DNA from: Seonamhaeicola algicola
GTDB taxonomy: Bacteria; Bacteroidota; Bacteroidia; Flavobacteriales; Flavobacteriaceae
Direction of reading: 5' to 3'
NCBI RefSeq assembly: GCF_007997385.1
Contig: NZ_VOSC01000019.1
Coordinates: 144,025 to 203,851 of the forward strand
DNA: 59,827 nucleotides
Within the stretch, counting starts at the first letter, position 1; each line of letters starts with the position of its first letter. A program made the position numbers and the translations under genes. The notes under the pieces are model-generated. The model was not told where the DNA came from. It saw nothing but the letters and a program-made list of their open reading frames with translations, and searched no databases. Shown here piece by piece: positions 16,072-25,222 of this stretch.

Positions 16072-17295
16072 TTACTTAATACCTGCTTTAGGGAAACATA
16101 TATAATACTTAGTTACAGGTTTTGAAAGTGTTTTTAAATTAAGGTGATCTGAGGCTTTTACAATGTCTTCAATCTTTCCATTTTTATATAAAATATTAAT
16201 ACCTTTGTGTTTTAATTGATACGCCTGATTTGAAATACTACCCGTAAACACAAAATAAGCAGCTTCATAACTGGTTATATTATAGGTTTGCATTAATGCC
16301 TGCATGTGGTTTTCTAAATTATTAATTTTAGCAGGTTTCTTTTTAAGTTTAATTTTTAAAAGATTTCTATTAATAATCATTTCGCAAAGGTTTCTTAAAA
16401 CAAAATCATCTTCATATTGCCATTGTTTCATTGCCGAAATAATATCGTAATCATCTAAACGCGCAAAAATATCTAATGTTTCTGTGGTGAAATTAGTTTT
16501 GGTTATTTTTGTATCTAAAAAATACACAAGCGCTTTACTAGCATATAATTTATGGCCATTTTCATGAAGCTCTTTAGCGCGTTTTAACACCCTAATTAAT
16601 AATTGTTCGGCCACTAAACTAGTTTTATGTAAATACACTTGCCAGTACATTAAACGTCTTGCAACTATAAATTTTTCAACACTGTAAATACCTTTTTCTT
16701 CTACAACCAACTCATCATCAACTACATTTAGCATGGTTATTAAACGTTCACTGTTTATGTTTCCTTCGGCAACGCCTGTGTAAAAACTATCGCGCTTTAA
16801 ATAATCGGCTCTATCCATATCTAACTGTCCTGAAATAAGCTGACATAAAAAATTACGATGATATTCGCCTTTAAAAACAGCTATGGCAAGCGTTAAAGTT
16901 CCGTTAAATTCTTCATTTAAACGCTCCATAAAAAGCAACGAAATTTCTTCATGCGATACATTATTTACAATACTATGCTCCATGGCATGCGAAAAGGGTC
17001 CGTGGCCAATATCATGTAATAAAATGGCTATGTAAAGGGCGTTTTCTTCGTCATCAGAAATGCTAACACCCTTAAAACGAAGCACATTAACAGCTTGCTG
17101 CATTAAATGCATACAACCAATAGCGTGATGAAATCTGGTATGATGAGCGCCTGGATATACTAAATACGATAAACCCATTTGGGTTATTCGCCTAAGTCTT
17201 TGGAAGTATTTATGCTGAATTAAATCAAAAATTAACGAATTTGGAATGGTAATAAATCCGTAAATTGGGTCGTTTAATATTTTAAGTTTATTCAA
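16072..17295 (-). CDS. HD-domain metal-dependent phosphohydrolase
   Basis: A 407-residue HD-superfamily protein related to dGTPase-like hydrolases. The first part reads NDPIYGFITIPNSLIFDLIQ and contains the metal ligands: the His of GAHHTRFHHAIG, the HD doublet in LLHDIGHGPFSHAME, and the later Asp in QLDMDRADYLKRDSFYTG. The start is a TTG at 17295; no in-frame ATG exists before the family's conserved N-terminus. The gene is divergent from porX with about 70 bases between them. The substrate is unknown; relatives act on nucleotides. Confidence 0.85.
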   Translation of the reverse strand: MNKLKILNDPIYGFITIPNSLIFDLIQHKYFQRLRRITQMGLSYLVYPGAHHTRFHHAIGCMHLMQQAVNVLRFKGVSISDDEENALYIAILLHDIGHGPFSHAMEHSIVNNVSHEEISLLFMERLNEEFNGTLTLAIAVFKGEYHRNFLCQLISGQLDMDRADYLKRDSFYTGVAEGNINSERLITMLNVVDDELVVEEKGIYSVEKFIVARRLMYWQVYLHKTSLVAEQLLIRVLKRAKELHENGHKLYASKALVYFLDTKITKTNFTTETLDIFARLDDYDIISAMKQWQYEDDFVLRNLCEMIINRNLLKIKLKKKPAKINNLENHMQALMQTYNITSYEAAYFVFTGSISNQAYQLKHKGINILYKNGKIEDIVKASDHLNLKTLSKPVTKYYICFPKAGIK

Positions 17296-17364
17296 ACTTT
17301 TAAAAAAATTGCGGTTATATTTTACAAATATAATTATTACAATAACATATAATAGAAAGCTTTA

Positions 17365-18918
17365 ATGAATACAATACATATACTTTGGGTTGATGATGAA
17401 ATAGATTTACTAAAACCCCATATTATTTTTTTAGAACAACGCCACTATAAAGTTACCACATGTAAAAGCGGCACCGAAGCTTTAGATGCTTTAAATGATA
17501 CAGCTTTTGATATTGTTTTTTTAGACGAAAACATGCCCGGGTTAACAGGCCTTGAAACTTTAAATGAAATTAAAGAAAAAAAAGCCAACCTACCCGTTGT
17601 AATGATTACTAAAAGTGAAGAAGAATACATCATGGAAGAGGCTATTGGTAATAAAATAGCAGACTATTTAATAAAACCTGTGAATCCTAACCAAATACTT
17701 TTAAGTTTAAAAAAGAATTTAGACCATTCTAGACTGGTTTCTGAAAAAACAACGTCTAATTACCAACAAGAATTTAGAAAAATAGCTATGGATTTGGCCA
17801 TGGTTAACACCTATGATGAATGGGTGGAATTATACCGAAAGCTAATTTACTGGGAAATTCAATTAGAAGATATTGAAGACACCGGAATGTTTGAAATTTT
17901 AGAATCTCAAAAAAACGAAGCCAACATACAATTTGGTAAATTTATAGAGAAAAACTACCCCAAATGGTTTGAGGCTAATACTAATGCCCCCGTAATGTCT
18001 CACACATTATTTAAAGAGAAAGTAGTGCCCGAAATAACCCCCAAACAACCTACATTATTGTTGGTTATTGACAATTTACGGTACGACCAATGGAAAGCAT
18101 TTGAACCCATAATAAGTAACTATTACAAAAAAGAAAAAGAAGACGCCTTTTTTAGCATTTTACCATCAGCAACACAATATGCGCGAAATGCCATTTTTTC
18201 AGGTTTAATGCCAAGTGATATGGAAACCTTGTTTCCGCAATTTTGGAAAAATGACACCGATGATGGAGGCAAAAACCTACATGAAGCCGATTTTTTAAAC
18301 GCACAAATGAAACGTCTAGGTTTAAACAACTTAAACTATGAATACCACAAAATAACCAATTTAAAAAACGGAAAAAAACTAGCAGAAAACTTCAGTGCTT
18401 TAAAAAACAACGATTTAACGGTGGTAGTTTACAATTTTGTTGACATGCTATCGCATGCTAAAACCGAAATGGAAGTTGTAAAAGAATTAGCTTCAAATGA
18501 TAAAGCTTACAGGTCTTTAACCCAAAGTTGGTTTAAAAATTCGCCTTTATTAGATATGATACAGCAAGCGCAACAATTAGGGTTTAAACTTATTTTAACA
18601 ACAGACCACGGTACTATAAACGTTAAAAACCCATCAAAAGTTATTGGCGATAGGGAAACCAGTTTAAATTTACGCTACAAAACCGGAAGAAGTTTAACCT
18701 ATGACCCCAAAGAAGTTTTTGAAGTTAAAAACCCCAAAGCATTGCATTTACCGTCTATAACCATGAGTAGTTCTTTCATTTTTGCTAAAAGCGATTCGTT
18801 TTTTGCCTACCCCAATAACTACAACCATTATGTAAGTTACTACAGAAACACGTATCAACATGGTGGTATTTCAATGGAAGAAATGATAATTCCATTTACA
18901 GTATTAAACCCAAAATAA
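17365..18918 (+). CDS. porX: PorX, PglZ-domain response regulator of type IX secretion
   Basis: A 517-residue two-component regulator. The receiver domain (1 to ~120) has the acidic pair Asp10/Asp11, phosphorylation site Asp54 in IVFLDENMPG, Thr82 and Lys104 (LIKP). A linker leads to an alkaline-phosphatase-superfamily PglZ domain (about 200-517) with metal-site motifs LLVIDNLRYDQW, the Thr-containing ILPSATQYARNAIFSG, ILTTDHGTINV and the closing YRNTYQHGGISMEEMI. This architecture is that of PorX, which works with the sensor PorY and the sigma factor SigP to control T9SS genes in Porphyromonas; PorY is not in the window. tsaE follows after 82 bases. Confidence 0.93.
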   Translation: MNTIHILWVDDEIDLLKPHIIFLEQRHYKVTTCKSGTEALDALNDTAFDIVFLDENMPGLTGLETLNEIKEKKANLPVVMITKSEEEYIMEEAIGNKIADYLIKPVNPNQILLSLKKNLDHSRLVSEKTTSNYQQEFRKIAMDLAMVNTYDEWVELYRKLIYWEIQLEDIEDTGMFEILESQKNEANIQFGKFIEKNYPKWFEANTNAPVMSHTLFKEKVVPEITPKQPTLLLVIDNLRYDQWKAFEPIISNYYKKEKEDAFFSILPSATQYARNAIFSGLMPSDMETLFPQFWKNDTDDGGKNLHEADFLNAQMKRLGLNNLNYEYHKITNLKNGKKLAENFSALKNNDLTVVVYNFVDMLSHAKTEMEVVKELASNDKAYRSLTQSWFKNSPLLDMIQQAQQLGFKLILTTDHGTINVKNPSKVIGDRETSLNLRYKTGRSLTYDPKEVFEVKNPKALHLPSITMSSSFIFAKSDSFFAYPNNYNHYVSYYRNTYQHGGISMEEMIIPFTVLNPK

Positions 18919-19000
18919 TCCATGTAACGCATAAAATATCCGATGAAATACAATTTTAACTAGGAAATTTAAAATTATATGCTTATAATTGCATTAAAAT

Positions 19001-19417
19001 ATGTGCATTTTGGAAATTAATTACACCATTGAAAACATTGCGGCTATAGCACAAAATGTAGTTAACAATTTAACTAGCAATACAATACTACTATATGGTA
19101 ACATGGGTGTGGGTAAAACCACATTAGTAAAACATTTAGTAAAATGTTTAGGAAGTAATGATGAAGTGAGCAGTCCTACGTTTTCAATTGTTAATGAATA
19201 TGAAACAAATACTGATACGTTAGTATATCATTTCGATTTGTACAGAATAAAAGATATTGAAGAAGCCTATAATTTTGGCATTGAAGATTATTTATATAGT
19301 GAAAACTACAAACTAATTGAATGGCCAGAATTAATAGAAAAAAATATAGATGATCATTTTAATAGAATTGATATTGTTATGAATCCTGACAATTCAAGAA
19401 CATTAAAATTACATTAA
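19001..19417 (+). CDS. tsaE: TsaE, tRNA t6A modification ATPase
   Basis: Small P-loop ATPase of 138 residues that supports TsaB/TsaD in making threonylcarbamoyladenosine at tRNA position 37. The Walker A motif is YGNMGVGKTTL (residues 32-42), followed by the family blocks SSPTFSIVNEY and HFDLYRI, and then IEWPELIE. It is complete and of normal length. It lies downstream of porX on the same strand and is separated from the next gene by about 200 bases with a separate promoter. Confidence 0.93.
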   Translation: MCILEINYTIENIAAIAQNVVNNLTSNTILLYGNMGVGKTTLVKHLVKCLGSNDEVSSPTFSIVNEYETNTDTLVYHFDLYRIKDIEEAYNFGIEDYLYSENYKLIEWPELIEKNIDDHFNRIDIVMNPDNSRTLKLH

Positions 19418-19580
19418 CCAACAAAAAAAAAAGCAGAATAACGCTGAATTTGTTACGCTAAACCAAATGTTTTAAAGTGTTTTTTTTTGATTTACGGAAA
19501 AACCATAGTGAAATTATACAAAAACCCTCTTTTTAACATTTCTTTAACATTTTGACACATACTTAAGTTTAGTCTTTGGC

Positions 19581-19588
19581 TACTTTTG
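19581..19588 (+). promoter_or_regulatory. -7 element TACTTTTG upstream of the 47-residue ORF
   Basis: Perfect match to the Bacteroidetes -7 consensus TAnnTTTG, 37 bases ahead of the ATG at 19625. The nearest TTTG upstream is 26 bases away, wider than the usual ~19, so the -33 partner is uncertain. Confidence 0.55.
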
Positions 19589-19624
19589 GGGTAAATAATT
19601 AATTAATTTAAATCCCTTAAAAAC

Positions 19625-19768
19625 ATGAAAACTAAAAAGTATTTAATCGCTTTAGCGATTTTCGGAGGAATGGTATTTTTAGCACAAGCAGCTGATTCTT
19701 TTAACGATAATGGAGCAGAAACAGCAAAAGTTGACAAAAGAAAAATCAAAGTTCCAACACACGGATAA
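19625..19768 (+). CDS. Small secreted or leader-like protein, 47 residues
   Basis: An ATG-to-TAA ORF of 47 codons. Its first 22 residues form a signal-peptide-like sequence (MKTKKYLIALAIFGGMVFLA, then QA before AADSFNDNG), and the short mature part ends KVDKRKIKVPTHG. The 3' 59 bases overlap the next ORF in another frame. It directly follows a consensus -7 promoter element, and a strong terminator hairpin lies 72 bases past its stop, so it could be an independently transcribed gene. I do not recognise a family with certainty; small exported peptides of this type occur in Flavobacteriaceae. Confidence 0.6.
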   Translation: MKTKKYLIALAIFGGMVFLAQAADSFNDNGAETAKVDKRKIKVPTHG

Positions 19769-20252
19769 AAAAGGCTTAATAATAGGCAGTATTGTTGCTA
19801 CCATAATAGCTAGTACGCCTTATTTATTCTACCTATATGAAAGTGTTCCAAACGAAAAAGTTTGGAACACTTTTTTATTTACATACAACAGTGGTTATTA
19901 TGAAGACGCCAATGTGGCTATGTGGATTATTACAAGTAAATCTATTCCCTTAATTTTACTTGTTTTATGGTTTTTTACGTGTAGGCATTGGTGGTACCAT
20001 GTATTATTAGTGCCCATAGCCATGTATGCTTACCAATTATTCAACACCCTAAATGAAGACCAAGTATATTTTGATTCTAACCAACTTGTATATTTAATAC
20101 CTGTTATGGCTGTTTTTATTCCTTCAATATATTTAATTAGAGCACGTATTTTTAATAAAATTAACGATGCTGAAAAATCTTTAGAAGAATTAGAAGATGA
20201 GTTAAAATTATCACCAAAAAATTTCTGGCAAAAAATAAGGCAATACTTTTAA
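19710..20252 (+). CDS. Conserved-looking membrane protein of unknown function
   Basis: A 180-residue ORF starting MEQKQQKLTKEKSKFQHTDK. It has three predicted membrane helices: residues about 22-42 (GLIIGSIVATIIASTPYLFY), about 73-90 (SKSIPLILLVLWFFTCRHWW) and about 130-150 (LVYLIPVMAVFIPSIYLI). The soluble tail contains an acidic helix (DAEKSLEELEDELKLSPKN). The helices, charged ends and even coding density argue for a real gene. Its first 20 codons overlap the small ORF at 19625, and codons ~44-55 coincide with a perfect terminator hairpin. It ends one base short of the convergent barrel gene. Function unknown. Confidence 0.7.
   Translation: MEQKQQKLTKEKSKFQHTDKKGLIIGSIVATIIASTPYLFYLYESVPNEKVWNTFLFTYNSGYYEDANVAMWIITSKSIPLILLVLWFFTCRHWWYHVLLVPIAMYAYQLFNTLNEDQVYFDSNQLVYLIPVMAVFIPSIYLIRARIFNKINDAEKSLEELEDELKLSPKNFWQKIRQYF
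19840..19873 (+). terminator. Terminator-like hairpin inside the 19710-20252 ORF
   Basis: Perfect 14-bp stem AAAGTGTTCCAAAC / GTTTGGAACACTTT with a GAAAAA loop, followed by TTTATTT. In form it is a textbook intrinsic terminator on the plus strand. It lies wholly within the coding frame of the membrane protein and 72 bases after the stop of the small ORF. Confidence 0.75.
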
Positions 20253-20253
20253 T

Positions 20254-22680
20254 TTATTTATCATTACGTTCCAAACGGTCACGTTCTTCCAATTCAATAA
20301 TGCGCTTATTAGTTTTTAGTTTGGTATTACCAAATTTATAATGAAATCCTAAAGTAAAAAGTCTATTTTCAATATTAGATTTTGTTAAAATATCTTGGTT
20401 TAAATAATTGGTACTATAATTAAAATTAAGCGTATTAAAAATATCAGTAACTCCCAGGCTTACAGAGGCCTTATTGTTCCAAAAGGCTTTTCTAAAAATC
20501 ACATCCACACCCAATCGAGAGCTTGCTTCCGATGGGCCATCAACTATTGGCGAGATATAAAACAATGATGCTTCAGCACTCAAGCTTTTATCTTTTAAAA
20601 AGCTTAAATAATTTACCATCTGCATTAAATATGTCCACTTTTCAAAATTTAATACTGCATTATCACTTTCTAAAGCCACAAACTTATTATCATAATAAAA
20701 AATACTAGATAACACATACACACTCCAATCTTTAATTATTGGTGTATAAGTTGTAAAGTCAAACCCGTATGATACACTATTATCAATATTAGTACTAATG
20801 TATTTAATAAGGTTTTCATCATTATCTTGAAAACTCACTTCTAAAGCAGGATTATTTTCATAACGGTAATACAATTCAAATGTAAATGTGTTATTTAAAT
20901 TATACCCTAACGTATATACATCGTCTATTTGCGGTAATAAATTAGGGTCTCCACTTATATACGTGTTATCATTCAAAAAGAATTTAAACGGATTTAATTG
21001 GTTATATCTTGGTCTATAAATCCGTTTTTTATAATTAAAATATACTTCGTGGTTTTCATGTATTCTATGTAAAAGGTTGAATGATGGAAATAACTTAAAA
21101 TAGTTATTGGTATTCGTTTGGTGCAGTGATGCTGATACACTAGAAATATCGGTGTATTCACCCCGAAAACCGGCTTTAAAACTCCACGTTTTCCAATCTT
21201 TTTCAAAACTTACATAGGCAGCATAATTTGTTTCATCATAATTAAAAACATCAGAGTTATCAATATCGTCTTGTTTAATATCATTTTCAAATGAAAACTG
21301 ATTTAAAACACTTTCTGAATCAATAGTAGATACCTTCACCCCTGTTTCAAACAAGGCATTATTAGGTAATGGCCATTCAAAATCAGTTTGTGCCGTACTT
21401 AATTTTATAACCTGACTTGAAAAGGTTTGGAATTTATTATTTCTAAAAGCAGTAATGGCATTGGGTAAAAAATACCCTGTATTTACATCTTGAAAATTTG
21501 AAAAATCGTAATTAGTATGATGCAAACTAGCCGATAATTGTGCGCCTTCTTTATTAAATTGGTGTTTATAATCTAACGTAAACGCCATATTAAAAAGCTC
21601 TAACACAGCATTATTTGTTGTATGAAATGTAGAATCTAAATTTTTATTAGCATCAAAAACTTCTGTAAATGAATCTACATCTGTTTGCGATGGTGTTCTG
21701 GGAGAAATCAGCAGGTTTGTGTTAAAACTCAAACTATTTTTAGCATCAATGTCATAATCAATATGAGCATTTATTGTTTTATTAGCCGATTGCCTGGTGC
21801 GTTTATAGTCTGTTTCCCAAGAAGTTGTTAGGGTGTTATTAGTATAAAAATTCACAAACTCATCATTGTTTCTATAGGCCTTTTGCGGGCTATCGCTAAA
21901 ATTAAGATACGTGTTTAATTTGTTTGTTTTAAAAAAGTGACTCGTACCGTATGAAAACTTAGGAAACTGAAAACCTTGTTTGTAATTACCATAAACACTA
22001 CCATGATACCCAGCTACTAAATTTTTAGTTGTTACAATATTTAAAACAGCGCCACCTTCGGCTTCATATTTTGCGGGCGGATTGGTAATAACTTCAACAG
22101 ATTTTATGGTATTGGCAGGTGTAGCCTCTAAAAGCTGCATAACTTCACTAGCCGATAAATGTACTTTACGGTCGTTTATATAAACCGTGGGGTTTGAATT
22201 TTTAATAGTTATGCGGCCGTCAAACACCAAAACACCGGGTGTATGCTTTAACACATCTAACATGGTATTGTTTGATAATGTAGAGTTTTCAACATTAAAA
22301 ACCAACCTATCAACCATACGCTTTATAGTTGGTTTTTTAGCCACCACTGTAACACCTTCAAGTGCTTCTGTAGCATCTTTTAATGTAACAACACCTAAAC
22401 TAGTAGTGCTAAATATTTGTAGGTTTTTTTGGTGCGCTTCATAACCTAAAAAACTTATTTTAAGTTTATATGATCCTTTATTAATGTTTTCAAATACAAA
22501 ATCACCATTTTCATGAGTCGTTGTACCTTTAATAACAATAGCATCCTGCATTAAAACAACATTAGCAAACGCTACAGGTGTTTGTTTCTCGTCTAGAACC
22601 TTACCTGTTACTGTATATGCTTGAGAAAACACTATATTATTAAGAAAGATAATAGAGAGGAGTAGTATTTTTTTTATCAT
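20254..22680 (-). CDS. TonB-receptor-family outer-membrane beta-barrel protein
   Basis: An 808-residue outer-membrane protein. It has a signal peptide (residues 1 to ~19, ending FLNNIVFSQA), a carboxypeptidase-regulatory-like beta domain (about 22-105, YTVTGKVLDEKQTPVAFANV) and a plug-like region (about 125-215, with VLKHTPGVLVFDGRITIKN and VEVITNPPAKYEAEGGAVLN). The large barrel of the outer membrane beta-barrel family 3 type occupies the rest. The protein ends in charged residues rather than the usual C-terminal aromatic, so the last strand is at about residues 775-790 (RLFTLGFHYKFGN). No SusD partner is adjacent. The substrate is unknown; relatives in Bacteroidetes import peptides, metals or glycans. 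Confidence 0.85.
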   Translation of the reverse strand: MIKKILLLSIIFLNNIVFSQAYTVTGKVLDEKQTPVAFANVVLMQDAIVIKGTTTHENGDFVFENINKGSYKLKISFLGYEAHQKNLQIFSTTSLGVVTLKDATEALEGVTVVAKKPTIKRMVDRLVFNVENSTLSNNTMLDVLKHTPGVLVFDGRITIKNSNPTVYINDRKVHLSASEVMQLLEATPANTIKSVEVITNPPAKYEAEGGAVLNIVTTKNLVAGYHGSVYGNYKQGFQFPKFSYGTSHFFKTNKLNTYLNFSDSPQKAYRNNDEFVNFYTNNTLTTSWETDYKRTRQSANKTINAHIDYDIDAKNSLSFNTNLLISPRTPSQTDVDSFTEVFDANKNLDSTFHTTNNAVLELFNMAFTLDYKHQFNKEGAQLSASLHHTNYDFSNFQDVNTGYFLPNAITAFRNNKFQTFSSQVIKLSTAQTDFEWPLPNNALFETGVKVSTIDSESVLNQFSFENDIKQDDIDNSDVFNYDETNYAAYVSFEKDWKTWSFKAGFRGEYTDISSVSASLHQTNTNNYFKLFPSFNLLHRIHENHEVYFNYKKRIYRPRYNQLNPFKFFLNDNTYISGDPNLLPQIDDVYTLGYNLNNTFTFELYYRYENNPALEVSFQDNDENLIKYISTNIDNSVSYGFDFTTYTPIIKDWSVYVLSSIFYYDNKFVALESDNAVLNFEKWTYLMQMVNYLSFLKDKSLSAEASLFYISPIVDGPSEASSRLGVDVIFRKAFWNNKASVSLGVTDIFNTLNFNYSTNYLNQDILTKSNIENRLFTLGFHYKFGNTKLKTNKRIIELEERDRLERNDK

Positions 22681-22864
22681 TAGGTTAAATTCTAATTACA
22701 AAAATACATAATTTAACACATAAGCACTTCGGAAAAACCACAGAATACATCAATTAAACTATACCTTTTATCATATTATTATTTTTTTAGTAAATAAATA
22801 TATTTTGTTTTAATTAGCATTCAAAAAATTATTTGTAATTTGATTTTTATAAACAAACTAAACC

Positions 22865-24064
22865 ATGTCAAATCCATTATCGCCTTTTACTAAGCAACAG
22901 CTTATACCTCAAGAAGAAACGCTAGAAATTTTTAAAAAGAAAGGTGATTTATTTATTGGTATCCCCAAAGAAACCGCTTTTCAAGAAAAACGCATTTGTT
23001 TAACGCCCGATGCTGTTTATGCCTTAGTAAACAATGGGCATCGAGTATTGTTGGAGGCTGGCGCAGGCGAAGGTGCTAGTTTTACTGATAAAGATTATAG
23101 TGAAGCTGGTGCAGAAATAACCAAAGATACTGCCAAGGTTTTTGCTTGCCCCATGATATTAAAGGTAGAACCACCTACGTTAGAACAAATAAAACTTATA
23201 AACCCAGGTACTATATTAATATCGGCACTACAATTAAAAACACAAACGAAAAAATATTTTGAAGCCCTTGCAGCAAAACGCATTACGGCACTTGCTTTTG
23301 AATTCATTAAAGATGCTGACGGCACATATCCTGCCGTAAAATCGTTAAGTGAAATAGCTGGTACAGCCTCGGTATTAATTGCTTCCGAGTTATTATCAAA
23401 CCCGCATACAGGTAACGGCCTTATGTTTGGCAATATAAGTGGTGTACCACCCGTAGAAGTAGTTATTTTAGGCGCTGGTACTGTAGGCGAATTTGCAGCA
23501 AGAGGTGCCATGGGCCTTGGAGCAAACGTTAAGGTTTTTGATAATTCTATAACCAAACTACGCTGTATTCAAACACATTTGGGGCGTCCATTTTTCACCT
23601 CTACCATTCAACCCAAAAACTTAACCAAAGCTTTAAAACGTTGCGATGTGGTTATTGGAGCTGTAAGAGGTAAAAACAGATCGCCTATAGTAGTTTCTGA
23701 AAGCTTGGTACAAACCATGAAAAAAGGGGCTATTATTATTGATGTAAGTATTGATATGGGCGGGTGTTTTGAAACCAGTGAAGTAACATCACATAAAAAT
23801 CCTACCTTTGAAAAACATGGTGTTGTACATTATTGCGTACCTAACATTCCTGCTAGATACCCAAAAACAGCCTCAGTATCAATAAGTAACATTTTTACAC
23901 CCTATTTAATGCAAATTGCTGAAGATGGTGGCTTAGAAAATTCATTGCGAATAGACCGTGGTTTAAGAAATGGATTGTATTTTTACCACGGCATTTTAAC
24001 AAGCAAACCCGTTGGTGAATGGTTTGATTTAAGCTATAACGATGCCAATTTGCTCATTTTTTAA
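22865..24064 (+). CDS. ald: Alanine dehydrogenase
   Basis: NAD-dependent L-alanine dehydrogenase of the Ald/PNT family, 399 residues. The N-terminal catalytic domain carries IGIPKETAFQEKRICLTPDA and the lysine in ILKVEPPT. The Rossmann domain has VVILGAGTVGEFAARGAMGLG. The family block VIGAVRGKNRSPIVVSESLV is present in split form (VVIGAVRG, SPIVVSE), as is IIDVSIDMGGCFETS. The N-terminal extension of about 25 residues is common in Bacteroidetes members. It is divergent from the barrel gene (184-base gap) and is followed after 29 bases by the DUF4258-like gene. Confidence 0.92.
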   Translation: MSNPLSPFTKQQLIPQEETLEIFKKKGDLFIGIPKETAFQEKRICLTPDAVYALVNNGHRVLLEAGAGEGASFTDKDYSEAGAEITKDTAKVFACPMILKVEPPTLEQIKLINPGTILISALQLKTQTKKYFEALAAKRITALAFEFIKDADGTYPAVKSLSEIAGTASVLIASELLSNPHTGNGLMFGNISGVPPVEVVILGAGTVGEFAARGAMGLGANVKVFDNSITKLRCIQTHLGRPFFTSTIQPKNLTKALKRCDVVIGAVRGKNRSPIVVSESLVQTMKKGAIIIDVSIDMGGCFETSEVTSHKNPTFEKHGVVHYCVPNIPARYPKTASVSISNIFTPYLMQIAEDGGLENSLRIDRGLRNGLYFYHGILTSKPVGEWFDLSYNDANLLIF

Positions 24065-24093
24065 ATAGCGCTTACAAAAGTAATACACAATAC

Positions 24094-24447
24094 ATGAAAT
24101 TAATGCAACGTTTAGGCTACTATTTGGGTGGCTTTTCAGTAGGTTTAATCATTTTAGCTTTTTTTTTAAGCGGCAAAAAAACATCATGTAGCTACGGCCC
24201 TGAAGCACGTGTTTTAAAAAACATACATGCAAAAACTTTAGATTATACCCCAACATTTATTAAAGATTCTGTAGCTATTAAACAGGTTTTAAATACAGGC
24301 AACGTGGTGTTTTCAAAAAGCAACCCAAGGCAAACACCTTGTGGCACTTATTTTATTGAAGGCCAGCATAATGATTATATGTATGAATTAACCATACAAA
24401 ACTGTGATAGCACTGCCACAGTTTTGCATTTTAACCACGCCCCGTAA
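24094..24447 (+). CDS. DUF4258-like membrane-anchored small protein
   Basis: A 117-residue protein with a single N-terminal membrane helix (about residues 9-27, YLGGFSVGLIILAFFLSG). It has a short soluble domain with three cysteines; GPEARVLKNIHAKTLDYTP and the closing strand ELTIQNCDSTATVLHF resemble DUF4258 proteins found beside ald in flavobacteria. The biochemical role is not known. It sits between ald and the sugar transferase, one base before the transferase start, so it is probably co-transcribed with both. Confidence 0.7.
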   Translation: MKLMQRLGYYLGGFSVGLIILAFFLSGKKTSCSYGPEARVLKNIHAKTLDYTPTFIKDSVAIKQVLNTGNVVFSKSNPRQTPCGTYFIEGQHNDYMYELTIQNCDSTATVLHFNHAP

Positions 24448-24448
24448 C

Positions 24449-25042
24449 ATGCTAAAACGTGGTTTTGATATTGTTTTTTCGGCACTAGGTATCATTGTAA
24501 CAGCGCCCTTATTAGCTGTTATTGCACTACTTATAAAATTAGACTCTAAAGGCCCTATATTATTTATACAAGAGCGTGTTGGTAAAAACAATACAGACTT
24601 TAATATTTATAAATTTAGAACCATGCGCGTACGTTCTGAAACCTCAGGATTGTTAACGCTTGGTAATAATGATACTAGAATAACCAAAGTAGGCTATATT
24701 TTAAGGCGCTATAAATTAGACGAATTTCCGCAGTTATTCAATATTTTAAAAGGCGATATGAGTTTTGTAGGGCCACGACCAGAATTACGGTATTATGTTA
24801 ATTTCTATAGTGAAGATGATATGAAAATTTTTGCTGTTCGCCCAGGTATTACGGGGCTCGCGTCATTAAAATACCGCAATGAAGTAGAACTTTTAGAGGC
24901 CGCCGATAACCCAGAGCAGTATTTTATACATACCATTATGCCTGATAAACTTCGCTACAACAAAACCTATATCAAACAACAAAGTTTATTATTAGATATA
25001 AAGCTCATTTTACAAACTATTATAACCGTTGTTACCAAATAG
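24449..25042 (+). CDS. Small phosphoglycosyl transferase (PglC/WcaJ catalytic-domain type)
   Basis: A 197-residue monotopic phosphoglycosyl transferase that would load the first sugar-1-phosphate onto undecaprenyl phosphate at the inner membrane. The start at 24449 gives MLKRGFDIVFSALGI, the usual beginning; an upstream extension to 24404 would overlap the DUF4258 gene. The re-entrant N-terminal helix (residues 4-27) precedes the motifs GPILFIQERVG, IYKFRTMR, the Asp-Glu pair in RRYKLDEFPQLFNILKGDM and GPRPE. It lacks the five-helix N-terminal part of WcaJ. It likely begins the repeat unit assembled by the capsule locus downstream, although proline dehydrogenase and aroB intervene. Confidence 0.88.
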   Translation: MLKRGFDIVFSALGIIVTAPLLAVIALLIKLDSKGPILFIQERVGKNNTDFNIYKFRTMRVRSETSGLLTLGNNDTRITKVGYILRRYKLDEFPQLFNILKGDMSFVGPRPELRYYVNFYSEDDMKIFAVRPGITGLASLKYRNEVELLEAADNPEQYFIHTIMPDKLRYNKTYIKQQSLLLDIKLILQTIITVVTK

Positions 25043-25222
25043 CGTTTCAATAAAACCCTTTTTAAACACTATAATGTAGCGTTGTTTGTAAAAAAATCAT
25101 TACTAGTTAAATCCATGTGAATATAACATCTTGAGATAGCACATTCTTTTCAAAGCCAACACACTTAAAGTTAAAACATCGTATATTTATCCTAACAAGC
25201 GCCATTTAATTTTAAAATATAC

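Noticed and set aside
17365-18918. PglZ domain as part of a BREX phage-defence system
   Set aside because: The N-terminal receiver domain and the housekeeping neighbours identify PorX; none of the BREX partners (BrxA, BrxB, BrxC, PglX, BrxL) is present.
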